Origin: Tetracentron sinense
Taxonomy: Eukaryota; Streptophyta; Magnoliopsida; Trochodendrales; Trochodendraceae
DNA length: 64,000 bases
Direction of reading: 5' to 3'
NCBI GenBank assembly: GCA_015143295.1
Contig: CM026571.1
Location: 5,537,501 to 5,601,500 of the forward strand
Shown here: positions 56,401 through 63,840 of the stretch, piece after piece
Layout: every line of letters begins with the position of its first letter
Position numbering within the stretch: position 1 is the first letter of the stretch
Notes under the pieces: model-generated
Told to the model about the DNA's origin: nothing
Databases searched by the model: none
What the model saw: the letters and a program-made list of their open reading frames with translations, nothing else
Translations under genes and position numbers: made by a program

Positions 56401-57469
56401 AGTGCCAAGGCTCATATGGAGGCAAATCATTGTGAAGGGAGGAGGAACTGCATCATTTGTATGTCCAGAACCTTACCTCATCACCTCGGTTAACTCAGTA
56501 ACTGATATTGGCAGAGAAGAAGTCCCATCCTCTCATGATGCCTTTCCACAGGCCAGTGACATGCGAGCCATTGACAGCTGGGGGACTCACAGTTTGAGGC
56601 ATTAACCTTGTGAGATTTAAGCCTTAAGGTTGAGACTTAAGTCGTTTTCTTTGAGCGTCGCCTCAAGGCAAGCCTTGTAGCATAAGTCTCTCACGCTTTT
56701 TAAATCACTGGTTGGTCTTAGCTAATTTTCGTGGTGTTTCTCCCTCCTTTTGATTACTGGGATAACTGCTTGACCCTCACTTTTCTTAGATCTATTCTAA
56801 TGCGTTGCCGAGTATTCTTTTACCTTGTTTCTCTTCTTATTATTCAGACACTCTACATCTTGTCTTCTACATTTTTTGGATGGGCATACCACATATGTAA
56901 CATACTTAATTAGTTTTTTTCCAAGGAATTAACTTACTGTACTTGTTTCATGTTTGATAATTTTATTCCACAAGAATCCAATCCTGGGTTTGTGCAATAA
57001 ATTCTGGTTTATTATTTCATCTGGGTTATCCATCATTTTCGACTCAAGAGGACATATTTACATACCTTTTGGCATCTTCCAGGTAGTCAGTATTATGGGG
57101 TGGTTATAAACATACAACATAGACATTCAATCCTCTGATATACTCATGTTGTTTTTTTACCTTTTTACTTCTATACTCACGAAAAAATTAAAGTTAGAAA
57201 AGCTTAATATTGAGCATGGAAACTAAGTGCTTATTTTATTATTTTAATTTTCTATTTTTGTCTGCAGTGGTTATTTATTGCTCAAAAGGATAATCTAGAG
57301 ACATCTTCTTGTATTATAAGTCCACCACAAGTGAAGTATGACTCATTTCCACCTCTCCATCTTAATTGAGTGAATGCATTCTAACTTTGTTCTAATAATC
57401 TCTTCTTTTGTCTTTTGTAGCTTCTTGTTAAATGGAAAGGGAGTAGATAGAAGGACTAATGTTTCAATG
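32171..57469 (+). CDS. PIAL2: PIAL1/PIAL2-like SUMO E4 ligase, 5' part, nine exons, continues past the window
   Basis: Exons: 32171-32364, 37557-37629, 50845-50910, 51421-51486, 51597-51679, 54465-54516, 54598-54669, 57268-57335, 57421-57469. Every intron is GT-AG, phases agree, and the 723 spliced bases give 241 codons without a stop. Recognisable stretches are SLANSFRITAVAERLAMYVR, FFNLCLSLARGIDYAVAHNE, GAAIMVLMISAK, ACKIGWFPAKDTDDL, FYPRMKMGSILASLEVK, SPPQVNFLLNGKGVDRRTNV. These match the N-terminal region of plant PIAL proteins. PIAL1 and PIAL2 extend SUMO chains in the nucleus and act with MOM1 in transcriptional silencing (known for Arabidopsis). Their SP-RING lies further downstream, outside this window, so ligase activity cannot be judged. 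Which paralogue this is cannot be told. Confidence 0.85.
33266..34412 (+). mobile_element. LTR retrotransposon fragment: LTR end, tRNA-Met-type PBS and gag start
   Basis: The LTR-like segment ends GCACGTTACA at 34114. Two bases later TGGTATTAGAGCC (34117-34129) matches a plant initiator-Met primer-binding site with one change. A gag-like ORF follows from the ATG at 34143 (MVDDTRGISQLTESINEFTE and onward, about 90 codons) and then stops. The LTR left end is uncertain (about 33266). A 406-bp hAT-type element (33612-34017) interrupts the LTR. The rest of the retrotransposon is missing. Located in PIAL intron 1. Confidence 0.6.
33612..34017. mobile_element. hAT-type non-autonomous element, 406 bp, 8-bp TSD
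   Basis: Termini CAGTGTAGTC and GACTACACTG are perfect 10-bp inverted repeats, flanked by CTAAAAAG at 33604-33611 and 34018-34025 (perfect 8-bp duplication). Subterminal regions on both sides are packed with GCCTAGGCGA-type words (at least six on the left and four on the right). The centre is AT-rich (TA)n. No coding. Confidence 0.85.
34490..34585. repeat. Short tandem motif CTCGTTTCCTAGGA
   Basis: Five to six diverged units of about 18-20 bp (CTCGTTTCCTAGA, CTCGCTTTCTAGGA, CTCGTTTCCTAGGA, TTCGCTTCCT, CTTGCTTCCTAAGA, CTCACTTCC). Within PIAL intron 1. Confidence 0.55.
35350..36417 (+). pseudogene. 5'-truncated LINE ORF2 tail (zf-RVT region) in PIAL intron 1
   Basis: Plus-strand translation shows GRSTNVKFWDDLWVGE-like sequence near 35430-35480. 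The frame 35530-36123 follows, with DMRIWSLDSKGQFLVRFF, ISSKVAFFHWEASLDKLITC and MCFESEELVDHLLLHCSFAS, i.e. the zf-RVT / reverse-transcriptase zinc-binding region of plant LINEs, and then SIWKERNE after a stop at 36121-36123. The element ends with a short A-run at 36411-36417. Truncated at the 5' side and interrupted by stops. Confidence 0.75.
36418..38231 (+). other. Intron sequence around PIAL exon 2
   Basis: No repeat with clear borders recognised. Exon 2 sits at 37557-37629. 37990-38100 has the usual T-rich intron composition. Confidence 0.4.
37557..37629 (+). CDS. PIAL2: PIAL-like exon 2
   Basis: 73 bases, acceptor AATACAG/A, donor AAAGAG/GTACCT. Encodes (R)GIDYAVAHNEVPTIVQDLP then LLLKE, ending in phase 0. 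This closely matches the PIAL N-terminal region in sequence style. It is stranded between a 5.2-kb and a 13.2-kb intron. Confidence 0.85.
38232..38555. mobile_element. Probable hAT-type element, about 324 bp
   Basis: The right end ...GTATTTTTAATCCTTG reads CAAGGATTAAAAATAC inverted; the left end CATGAAAATAAAAATTTCC is a weaker partner. Flanks CTATCCAC (38224-38231) and TTATCTAC (38556-38563) agree at 6 of 8 bases. Both subterminal regions carry GAAAC(C)GATACGTATAGGTTT(C/T)GG words. Confidence 0.55.
39218..41655. mobile_element. hAT-type non-autonomous element, 2.44 kb, perfect 8-bp TSD
   Basis: Ends CATGGTTCAAATTATC and the inverted GATATTTTGAACCATG; AATAGAAT repeated at 39210-39217 and 41656-41663. 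Subterminal clusters of (C)CGATACG / CGTATCGG words on the left (39230-39375) and right (41570-41640). It contains a recent tandem duplication (40039-40790) and several copies of the GGTTAAGATTCACTAACCC module. No transposase-like ORF. Confidence 0.85.
40039..40790 (+). repeat. Tandem duplication inside the 39218-41655 element
   Basis: Unit 1 is 40039-40404 and unit 2 is 40405-40790. Both run from CCTTGTGTTATGTTAACCTC to CAAAACTAATATAAGCTA. Apart from a longer (TA)n run in unit 2 and a handful of single-base differences, they are the same, so the duplication is recent relative to the element. Confidence 0.85.
41663..41714. repeat. (AT)n microsatellite
   Basis: About 50 bases of uninterrupted AT repeats abutting the right end of the hAT-type element. 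Non-coding. Confidence 0.9.
42180..43110. repeat. Old diverged tandem duplication in PIAL intron 2
   Basis: The interval 42180-42690 and the interval 42770-43110 share ordered words: TAGT(T/C)CT(T/C)AAA(C/T)ACTA, then AGGACA(G/C)(G/A)AT, then GGTTAATCxGC / GGATTAATCTGC, then CAxGGTCACCATG(C/T)T. Divergence is high. No coding was recognised. Confidence 0.45.
43370..45951. mobile_element. hAT-type non-autonomous element, 2.58 kb, perfect 8-bp TSD
   Basis: Ends CAAGGTTCGAAATATCG and the inverted CGACATTTAGAACCTTG; CATACAAC at 43362-43369 and 45952-45959. The left subterminal region (43380-43540) is built of CGATATATCG / ATATCGGCGAT palindromes, the right one (45860-45940) of CCGATATATC words. 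Internal copies of the GATTAAGATTCACTAACC module at 44200-44345. No transposase ORF seen. Confidence 0.85.
46114..46330. mobile_element. Truncated copy of the 43370-45951 element family
   Basis: Begins CAAGGTTCTGAATGTCGATATCG and continues with GATATATCG-type words and then ATGxTAAAATAGATGTxAATGC. This matches the reverse complement of the 45760-45951 end of the neighbouring element. The opposite terminus is not found, so it is probably truncated. Confidence 0.6.
46929..47411. mobile_element. hAT-type MITE, 483 bp, perfect 8-bp TSD
   Basis: Ends CAAGGTTTGAAATCCCG and the inverted CGAGAATTCAAACCATA; GGTGGGCA at 46921-46928 and 47412-47419. Subterminal words are of GAAATTTC / ATTTCGG type, unlike its neighbours. 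Non-coding, with a (TA)n tract near 47049-47069. Confidence 0.8.
47423..48566 (+). mobile_element. Possible solo LTR (TGTCACG...CGTGACA), 1.1 kb
   Basis: A block of higher GC than its surroundings starts TGTCACGTTC and ends GACCGTGACA (inverted TGTCACG). ATTG directly abuts both ends, a 4-base match only. There is no coding evidence; several open frames of 60-94 codons reflect base composition. LTR identity is an inference from termini and composition. Confidence 0.4.
48567..49240 (+). other. Intron 2 sequence, no element recognised
   Basis: Includes (TTTA)n at 48660-48685 and a (AG)n run at 49241-49276 directly to the right. No coding. Confidence 0.4.
49333..50274. mobile_element. Mutator-like MITE, about 0.94 kb, degenerate 9-bp TSD
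   Basis: TIRs of about 40 bp (TAATGAGCCATGCTCATTAA then AGCTTTxAATGAGTGGTCCCT) are mirrored at 50234-50274. Flanks GAAGGATAC (49324-49332) and GAATGCTAC (50275-50283) agree at 7 of 9 bases. The terminal repeat itself contains the palindrome AATGAGCATGGCTCATT. A partial second copy of the right end with its flank is found at 50329-50372. No coding. Confidence 0.65.
50279..50430. repeat. Duplicated right end of the MITE with (CT)n(TA)n tracts
   Basis: The string TTGTTGATGTGCATTTGTTCTCATT occurs at about 50310 and again at 50421. The first is followed by a repeat of AAGCTTTAATGAGCATGGCT, AGAATGCTAC and (CT)n(TA)n. So a roughly 110-bp unit that includes the MITE end and microsatellite was tandemly duplicated. 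Confidence 0.75.
50845..51679 (+). CDS. PIAL2: PIAL-like exons 3, 4 and 5
   Basis: 50845-50910 (VYQRRSELVIGAAIMVLMIS AK), 51421-51486 (NACKIGWFPAKDTDDLLTLA NE) and 51597-51679 (IGSNFCSRGDANTEASHTSP and on to IMS plus AG). Introns 3 and 4 are 510 and 110 bases. Phases are 0, 0 and 2. Exons 3 and 4 match well; exon 5 is a variable linker. The sequence TATATATACACACACACACACA in intron 3 (51345-51376) is a microsatellite. Confidence 0.85.
51811..52806 (+). repeat. 189-bp tandem duplication split by a PIF/Harbinger MITE
   Basis: Unit 1 is 51811-51999 (CAGCCTAAAGAGACTGAAAT to TAATATTAGTTGAGA). Unit 2 starts at 52000 and resumes after the MITE at 52620, ending near 52802. The units differ at about seven positions by eye. 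The MITE sits at the TAA inside the first 8 bases of unit 2. In PIAL intron 5. Confidence 0.85.
52008..52619. mobile_element. PIF/Harbinger (Tourist-like) MITE, 612 bp, TAA TSD
   Basis: Ends GAGCATCGCCAACTGGGCTC and, inverted, GAGCATCTCCAACCCAAAAC; TAA on both sides (52005-52007 and 52620-52622). GAGCATCTCCAAC termini with a TWA duplication are typical of plant Tourist-like elements. The core 52240-52460 is a separate inverted repeat: (TTTTGACACCCTCTTAACCG ... CCTTGG) and its mirror. Non-coding. Confidence 0.8.
53870..54073. mobile_element. Truncated hAT-family end
   Basis: Runs from AGTGTGTATTGATATTTATT to TTTAAAACCTTG (inverted CAAGGTTTTAAAC). The inner part parallels 45780-45830 (GTGTATTxAxATxTATTTTxxCATTTCCTAAA). 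No left partner is found upstream. In PIAL intron 5. Confidence 0.5.
54465..57469 (+). CDS. PIAL2: PIAL-like exons 6 to 9
   Basis: 54465-54516 ((R)FYPRMKMGSILASLEVK), 54598-54669 (PGYGAFVADFNIPKNAVSAA QEKI), 57268-57335 (WLFIAQKDNLETSSCIISPP QV) and 57421-57469 (completing N, then FLLNGKGVDRRTNVSM). Introns 6 and 8 are 81 and 85 bases. Intron 7 is 2.6 kb and carries a composite transposon. The donor after exon 8 is GTGAA/GTATGA, chosen because it alone gives the V-N-F-L-L-N-G-K-G joint. Exon 9 ends TCAATG/GTTTGT and intron 9 extends beyond 64000. Confidence 0.85.
55126..55170. repeat. (AC)n(AT)n(TG)n microsatellite hairpin
   Basis: ACACACACACACACACACAT then ATATATATGTGTGTGTGTGT, a self-complementary compound microsatellite. 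Confidence 0.9.
55519..56600 (-). pseudogene. LINE ORF2 3' portion (zf-RVT region), minus strand
   Basis: Minus-strand translation in shifting frames reads GLWKGIMRGWDFFSANISY (about 56560), then RSIYQALLPYIGHPFPYRSV-like (about 56150-56200), then CFMCLDAEETVDHLLLHCPF (about 55970-56020) and IIALIVWSLWKERKSRVYDD (about 55765-55825). This is the RT C-terminal and zf-RVT order of plant LINEs. The 3' end lies near the T-run at 55519-55528. Nested in the hAT-type element. Closely related in layout to the LINE tail at 35350-36417. Confidence 0.7.
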
Positions 57470-57529
57470 GTTTGTGTATTTCCACTTGATTTATGGATGA
57501 AAGGATATACATGTTAGCATTTATGCGTA

Positions 57530-57581
57530 TGCAGGGGTGGAGCCAGGGGGGCAAGTGCCCAAACCTCTGAACTTTTGGGAA

Positions 57582-57612
<31 letters not shown>

Positions 57613-57625
57613 TAACAGGCATAGC
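57530..57625. repeat. GGGGTGGAGCCAGGGGGGCA repeat, left half of the chromovirus target
   Basis: GGGGTGGAGCCAGGGGGGCA, CTCTGAACTTTTGGGAAAAC, then a (AT)n run and TTAACAGGCATAGC. Continues at 63701 after the retrotransposon. Confidence 0.55.
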
Positions 57626-57630
57626 CACGG
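57626..57630. repeat. 5' target-site duplication of the chromovirus
   Basis: CACGG, repeated exactly at 63701-63705 next to the 3' LTR. Confidence 0.85.
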
Positions 57631-58291
57631 TGATGAAGACAGACCCGTGGACCTCAAAGTGTACAACCGTAGGCCTAAGAAAACTCATGACAATCCATAA
57701 AGCCCATAAAATGGGCCCACAAATCTGAAAATCCAGCCATGCATTAAAGGGGTCTTCTAGAAAGACCAAGACTCTTTTTGGAAGTTGATAGAATACTCTA
57801 GAAAGTCAAAAAAGTTATTAAGGAATTTCTAGAATGTCAAGAACTTTCTAGAAAGTCAAGTCTAAAGAGTTTTCTAGAAAGTTAAGAGTCTTTAATATTC
57901 TCTAGATAGTCAAGAGTCATTTAGAATATTCTAGAAAGCCTAAGGGTCTAGAAAGTCCAAGAGTTCTTAGTTGGTTCTAGAACCTTAATGTCTTAGCTTT
58001 TATGTAGAATGTTCTATTAATGCTTATAAATAGAAGACCCTATGACATTGTAAGCATGGTAGAATTGAAGTGAATGAAAGTTCTTCTTTAAGTAAGGTGT
58101 GACTCCTTGCATTGGTGGTGTGACTCCATCTTCAGACGCCTATATGGTGAGACTCCAATCCTAGGTATTCCATAGAACTATAGAAGTAGTGAGACTCTAC
58201 TTCTCTTCTTTCTTTCTTCTTATTTCATTTCTCTTTAAACTTCGTATTCCTTTATTATAATCTAGCATCATTCTTTCTTCGTCCTACATCA
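57631..58291 (+). repeat. 5' LTR
   Basis: 661 bp with TGATG...CATCA inverted ends. It contains a dense run of TCTAGAAAGTCAAGA-type short repeats (57745-57975) and TATAAATAGAAGACC at about 58025-58039 as the likely TATA box. Later TGTGACTCC / GTGAGACTCC repeats lie in the presumed R/U5. Confidence 0.93.
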
Positions 58292-58296
58292 ATTTT

Positions 58297-58308
58297 TGGT
58301 ATCAGAGC
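58297..58308 (+). other. Primer-binding site (tRNA-iMet)
   Basis: TGGTATCAGAGC, five bases after the 5' LTR, complementary to the 3' end of plant initiator methionine tRNA. This is the primer used by most plant chromoviruses. Confidence 0.9.
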
Positions 58309-58340
58309 AAGTTCCGACTTCTTGGCAATTTTGTGAAAGA

Positions 58341-61300
58341 ATGTCTACTCAAAGTGGACGACCATATGCTCCTAAACTCACGCAATCTCAGCGAGATGAA
58401 CTTCTTTTGGAGTTAGTTCAACAAGTGCAACAACTCTCCCAACGTACAGACATCCTATGGTCTCGTATATTCCCGGAGCAGTCGGAAGAAATTCAACAAG
58501 AACCCAACAATGGTGACGCAAATTTTGATGAAGCTTTTCAAGAGCATGAAGATATAGGTGGCATTGGTGAGGGTATGAGGAACAATCAGCCCAAAGCATC
58601 AGTAACTCATATTCCAATTCGCGATGACTCTACTTTGCATAGACCACCTCCACATCGTGTCGAAGCTAGAATTCCACAAGGTAATTTCCGTCAAATCTTC
58701 GAGCGTCGTGATAATTATAGAGATCGATTTGATAATGGATCGAGGGGAGTTAAAGTTGAAGTTGCTGATTTCTTCGGAAAGCTAGATCTGCATGCCTTTC
58801 AAGACTGGTTAATGTCTTTGGAAGATTATTTTGATTAGTTCGAAATGTCTGAAGAACGACGGGTCCGTTTTGTGAAAATGAAACTCAAGGGACAAGCTCG
58901 TATATGGTGGCATAGTATAGAGGATCGACTCTATAGACTCGGTCAACCTCCTATCAGTGATTGGGAGGAGATGAAATTGAAGTTGAAAGAGAAGTATCTT
59001 CCTCTTGATTATGAAGAAACCATCTTTGAGGAGTTATTTCAACTTCGACAAGGAGCTTCTAGTATAGAAGAATACACGGAGAAATTCAATGAATTGACTA
59101 TTCGTAGCCGGATAACAGAAGACGAGCGACAAGTTATATCGCGGTATCAGATGAGTTTGAAGATGGAAATTAAGAAGGAACTCACGACTGTACGCTTGAC
59201 AAGCCTTGAAGAAGCTTACCAGTTGGCCTTAAAGATTGAAGCTCAATTAAGGCACTCAACGCTAAAGCGTACTGGAGTCGTAGTTGGAGGATTCTCTACC
59301 TCTTAAAATACTTCCAGTGTTCCCCGTAGCAATGTGAGTATTTCAAACTCTCCTTTAATCAACAAATTCAACAGCTCGAAGCTATTTGGTGGAGATGGTA
59401 ACAAGGGCAAGGCTCTTGTGAATAGTACATCACGTCGTGATAGTGAAACAAAATGCTACAAGTGTGGTGGAGCAGGGCATTATGCTGTTGTGTGCCCTAC
59501 AAAGAACATTCACTATTGTGAAGAAGAAACCGAAGAAGATCAATTAGCTAATGATCAAGGTGTTGAAACATTAAAAGAGTCTGATATTGAAGAATTAGAA
59601 GGACTCCCTGAAACTACTCTTATAGTTCGAAGAATCTTGACCATCTCTAAGGAAGAGGAGAAAGAAGATTGGCGTCGCACCAATATTTTTCATACTCATG
59701 TAGCATGCGAAGGAAAAGTTTGCAAGGTCATCATCGATGGAGGAAGTAGCATGAACGTGGCTTCTTAGGAGTTGGTTGATAAGTTAAATCTAAAGGTGGA
59801 AAAACACCCACGACCTTATCGAGTTGCTTGGGTAAATGACACATCAATACCGGTAAATACTCGATGCTTAGTTAATTTTTCTTTGGGTCGAAATTATTCT
59901 GATTCAGTTTGGTGTGATGTTATCCCAATGAAAGTTAGCCACATCTTGTTGGGACGACCTTGGTTATATGACCGCAAGGTTAAACATGATGGCTTTGCCA
60001 ATACCTATACATTTTTACACAATGGTCGTCGGACTATTCTTAAGCCCATGAAGGATACCTTACCCGTGAAGGTGGAAAAGAAGACATCCTCTAATGTGCT
60101 TACCATGCGAGAATTCATGGAGGACAACCTAGATTAAGGGCTAATTTATGCATTAGTGGGTCGTGAAGTTGAAGAACCCAAGGAAATACCGAAGGAGCAG
60201 CCACCTGAAATTCAAAAGCTTTTATCGGATTTTTCAGATCTCATTCCGGAAGAATTGCCACCAATTAGGGATATCCAACATGCAATCGATTTGGTACTTG
60301 GAACTGTTTTACCAAACTTGCCAGCCTATCGCATGAACCCAACAGAGTATGCTGAACTTAAAAGGCAAGTGGACGATCTCCTTGATAAGGGATTTATAAG
60401 AGAAAGTATGAGTCCCTGTGCAGTACCTGCTCTCCTCACTCCTAAGCGCGATGGAACTTAGAGGATATGTGTTGATAGTTGAGCCATCAACAAGATCACG
60501 ATTAAATACAAATTTCCAATTCCAAGGCTTGACGACATGCTAGATATGATGACGGGTGCAACGATCTTCTCTAAGATAGATCTTCGTAGCGGATATCACC
60601 AAATTCGCATTCGTTCAGGAGATGAATGGAAAACAACCTTCAAAACTAAAGATGGTTTGTATGAGTGGTTAGTCATGCCATTTGGACTAACCAATGCCCC
60701 AACAACATTCATGCGCATTATGACACAGGTACTTCGACCTTTTATTGGAAGATTTGTCGTAGTCTACTTTGATGATATTCTTATTTATAGCCGATCTAAT
60801 AAGGACCATGAGGAGCATCTGCGTCAAGTAATGAGAGTTTTAAGATCTGAGAAACTCTACATTAACTTGATAAAGTGTTCTTGAGTCAAAGCGTTGTTTT
60901 CTTGGGCTTTGTTGTATCATCAAGGGGAGTTGAGGCGGATCCTGAGAAGGTTAGAGCAATCATTGAGTGGCAGCTTCCTTCTAACATTCATGAAGTACGG
61001 AGCTTCCATGGGCTAGCTACCTTCTATCGGCGATTTATTAGAAATTTCAGTACCATCATGGCCCCTATTACTGAATGCATGAAGGGTGGACAATTTGAAT
61101 GGACGAAGGCCGCCACTCGAGCTTTTGAGGAGATTAAAGTGAAGATGACTGAGGCCCCAATCCTACGACTCCCAGACTTTGATAAGGTGTTCGAAGTTGC
61201 TTGTGATGCTTCACATGTGGGAATTGGCGCCGTCTTAAGTCAAGAAGGACATCTAGTAGCTTATTTTAGCGAGAAGCTCAACGATGCTCGAAAAAGGTAC

Positions 61301-63002
61301 TCTACCTACGATGTTGAGTTCTACGTCGTGGTCCAAGCCCTGAAGCATTGGAGGCATTATCTTATCCATCGGGAGTTCATTTTGTTCTCAGATCATGAAG
61401 CCTTGCGATATCTTAATTCTCAAAAGAAGCTCAGTGCTCGACATGTTAAGTAGAGCGCATATCTACAGGAGTTCACTTTCCTTCTGAAACACAAGGCAAG
61501 GATCGAAAATAAGTTTGCAGACGCGTTAAGCTGTAAGTCCTACATTCTATCAACCATTACAGTAATAGTTGTTGGATTTGAGGAGATTAAACGTGATTAC
61601 ACATCTGATGAGGATTTTGGTAAGATATATAGGGCTTTACTAGTAGGTCCTAATTCAGAGTACTCGCGGTATCAGTTACTTGACGGGTACCTATTTTTTG
61701 GGAACCAGTTGTGCCTTCCAAGAACTTCTCTTCGAGATCGTGTTGTATGGGAGCTACATTCCAGAGGTCTAGGGGGACATTTCGGACGTGACAAAACAAT
61801 CGCACTTGTGGAAGATCGTTTTTATTGGCCAAGCTTGAAACGTGATGTGGGAAAGACTATGAAGCAATGCCGAGCTTGTCAGTTGGGAAAAGGGCAAAAG
61901 AAAAACACCGGGTTGTACACTCCACTGCCTATTCCGGAAGCACCATGGGAAGATTTAAGCATGGATTTCGTGTTGGGCTTGCCAAAAACTCAAAGAGGAT
62001 TCGATTCTATTTTCGTCGTTGTGGACCGATTCTCAAAAATGACACATTTTATTCCATGCAAGAAGGCTTCAGATGCTTCTTATATAGCCACATTATTCTT
62101 TCAGGATGTTGTTCGATTGCATGGGGTGCCAAAAACCATTGTTTCTGATCGAGATGTCAAGTTCGTTACTTCTGGAAAACATTGTGGGTAAAATTGGGCA
62201 CAAAGCTTAAGTACTCTAGTGCTTACCTACCACAGACAGACGACCAGACAGAAGTTGTGAATCGAAGCTTGGGTAATTTGTTACGATGCTTGATTGGTGA
62301 CAAAATTACAACATGGGATCTTATTCTTCCTCAGGCGGAGTTTGCTTATAATAGCTCTATTAATCGAATGACGGGACGATCTCCTTTTGAGATTGCTAAT
62401 GGTATTAATCCTAGACAGCCTATTGACTTGATTCCTTTACCAGTATCTGCTCGCACTAGTGAAGATGCCAAAGCATTCTCCCAACATATCGAGGAAATCC
62501 ATGATGAGGTCCGTAGAAAGATTGCAATTAGTACTGAGAGTTACAAAAAAAAAGATGATCTCCATCGACGGTTTGCCCAATTCAAAGAGGGTGATATGGT
62601 GATGGCCATTTAAGGCCTGAAAGGTTCTCAGTTGGTACGTATCACAAGGTTCATTCAAAGAATGTTGGACCTTATCGTGTTTTGAAGCGACTCGGGGAAA
62701 ATGCTTACTTACTTGAGCTTCCACCAGATGTTCGATTTAGCCCTATCTTCAACATTGAAGACTTAACAGCATATTTTGGGCACCATGAAGAGACTGAAGA
62801 GTGTACTATCCACCTCCCTCTAGCACCCAAGCAAAAGGTAGAGGACATTGAAGATGTGCTTGATGATCAAATTATGTCTACAAGGCGCGGTGGATATCAA
62901 AGGTTTTTAGTTAAGTGGAAGAATCGCCCTCTATCAGATTGCACATGGATCACTGCGGAGGATTTTCAACGAATCAATCCTGATTTGTATGAGTATTACT
63001 AG
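58341..63002 (+). pseudogene. Chromovirus gag-pol polyprotein, inactivated
   Basis: Gag capsid-like region (WWHSIEDRLYRLG and nearby) lies at 58780-59250. CCHC knuckle (CYKCGGAGHYAVVC) at 59454-59495. Retropepsin site IIDGG at 59730-59745. RT with the YFDD box at 60765-60776. RNase H ([13 protein letters not shown]) near 61200. Integrase zinc finger H..H..C..C at 61750-61885, with catalytic Asp at 61964, Asp at 62147 and Glu at 62251. Chromodomain-like end (TRRGGYQRFLVKWKNRPLSD) at 62880-62945. In-frame stops: 58836, 59304, 59766, 60135, 60459, 60480, 61451. Frameshifts: near 60880, 62165, 62604. Key catalytic residues otherwise remain. The final TAG at 63000 may also be a mutation. Confidence 0.9.
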
Positions 63003-63034
63003 ACCATTCACTCGTCGGAGCCGAGTTTTTTCAA

Positions 63035-63046
63035 GACGGGAGGAAT
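63035..63046 (+). other. Polypurine tract
   Basis: AGACGGGAGGAA region directly before the TGATG of the 3' LTR; the plus-strand primer site. Confidence 0.75.
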
Positions 63047-63700
63047 TGATGAAGACAGGCCCGTGGACCTCAAAGTGTACAACCGTAGGCCTAAGAAAAC
63101 TCATGACAATCCATAAAGCCCATAAAATGGGCCCACAAATCTGAAAATCCAGCCATGCATTAAAGGGGTCTTCTAGAAATACCAAGACTCTTTTTGGAAG
63201 TTGATAGAATACTCTAGAAAGTCAAAAAAGTTATTAAGGAATTTCTAGAATGTCAAGAACTTTCTAGAAAGTCAAGTGTAAAGAGTTTTTTAGAAAGTTA
63301 AGAGTCTTTAATATTCTCTAGATAGTTAAGAGTCATTTAGAATATTCTAGAAAGCCTAAGGGTCTAGAAAGTCTAAGAGTTCTTAGTTGGTTCTAGAACC
63401 TTAATGTCTTAGCTTTTATGTAGAATGTTCTATTAATGCTTATAAATAGAAGACCCTATGACAATGTAAGCATGGTAGAATTGAAGTGAATGCAAGTTCT
63501 TCTTTAAGTAAGGTGTGACTCCTTGCATTGGTGGTGTGACTCCATCTTCAGACGCCTAAATGGTGAGACTCCAATCCTAGGTATTCCATAGAAGTAGTGA
63601 GACTCTACTTCTCTTCTTCCTTTCTTCTTATTTCATTTCTCTTTAAACTTCGTATTCCCTTTATTATAATCTAGCATCATTCTTCCTTCGTCCTACATCA
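63047..63700 (+). repeat. 3' LTR
   Basis: 654 bp. Compared with the 5' LTR by eye, I count about 11 substitutions and two indels (an 8-base loss at CTATAGAA and one extra C), so the two LTRs are about 98% alike. Confidence 0.93.
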
Positions 63701-63840
63701 CACGGGCAAGGGGGCATCTGCCCCCCTGAACTTTTGAAAAAAGAATTATTTTTTATACTATGTTATATTACTTAACAGGGCATAGCCATGGGGCAGGAGG
63801 CAGTTGCCCCCCCTAAACAAGGAGAAACAATACTCATATT
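63701..63840. repeat. Right half of the target repeat array
   Basis: Starts with the duplicated CACGG, then GGCAAGGGGGCATCTGCCCC and CCTGAACTTTTGAAAA. A second unit follows (GGGCATAGCCATGGGGCAGG ... TTGCCCCCCCTAAAC). Unit length is about 85-90 bp. Confidence 0.55.

Larger units (their letters stand above)
54964..56710. mobile_element. hAT-type element carrying a nested LINE tail
   Basis: Left end CGGTGTTTTAAACGCGAAGGC, right end GCGTTTTTAAATCACTG-like when read inward (imperfect inverted ends). Flanks GTTGGTAT (54956-54963) and GTTGGTCT (56711-56718) agree at 7 of 8. GCCTCAAGG / CCTCAAGxxGCGTGAGGC words lie near both ends. A minus-strand LINE tail (55519-56600) makes up most of the body. Lies in PIAL intron 7. 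Confidence 0.55.
57631..63700 (+). mobile_element. Ty3/Gypsy chromovirus, 6.07 kb, structurally complete, coding-dead
   Basis: The structure is: 5' LTR (57631-58291), PBS for initiator Met tRNA (58297-58308), gag-pol in one frame line (58341-63002), purine tract, 3' LTR (63047-63700) and CACGG target duplication. Order gag-protease-RT-RNase H-integrase with a C-terminal chromodomain-like segment, which places it among plant chromoviruses. Inserted in intron 9 of the PIAL-like gene, same orientation. Confidence 0.93.

Noticed and set aside
57521..57769. Minus-strand ORF in the 5' LTR, repeated at 62934-63185
   Set aside because: The repetition simply reflects the two LTR copies; there is no sign of coding selection.
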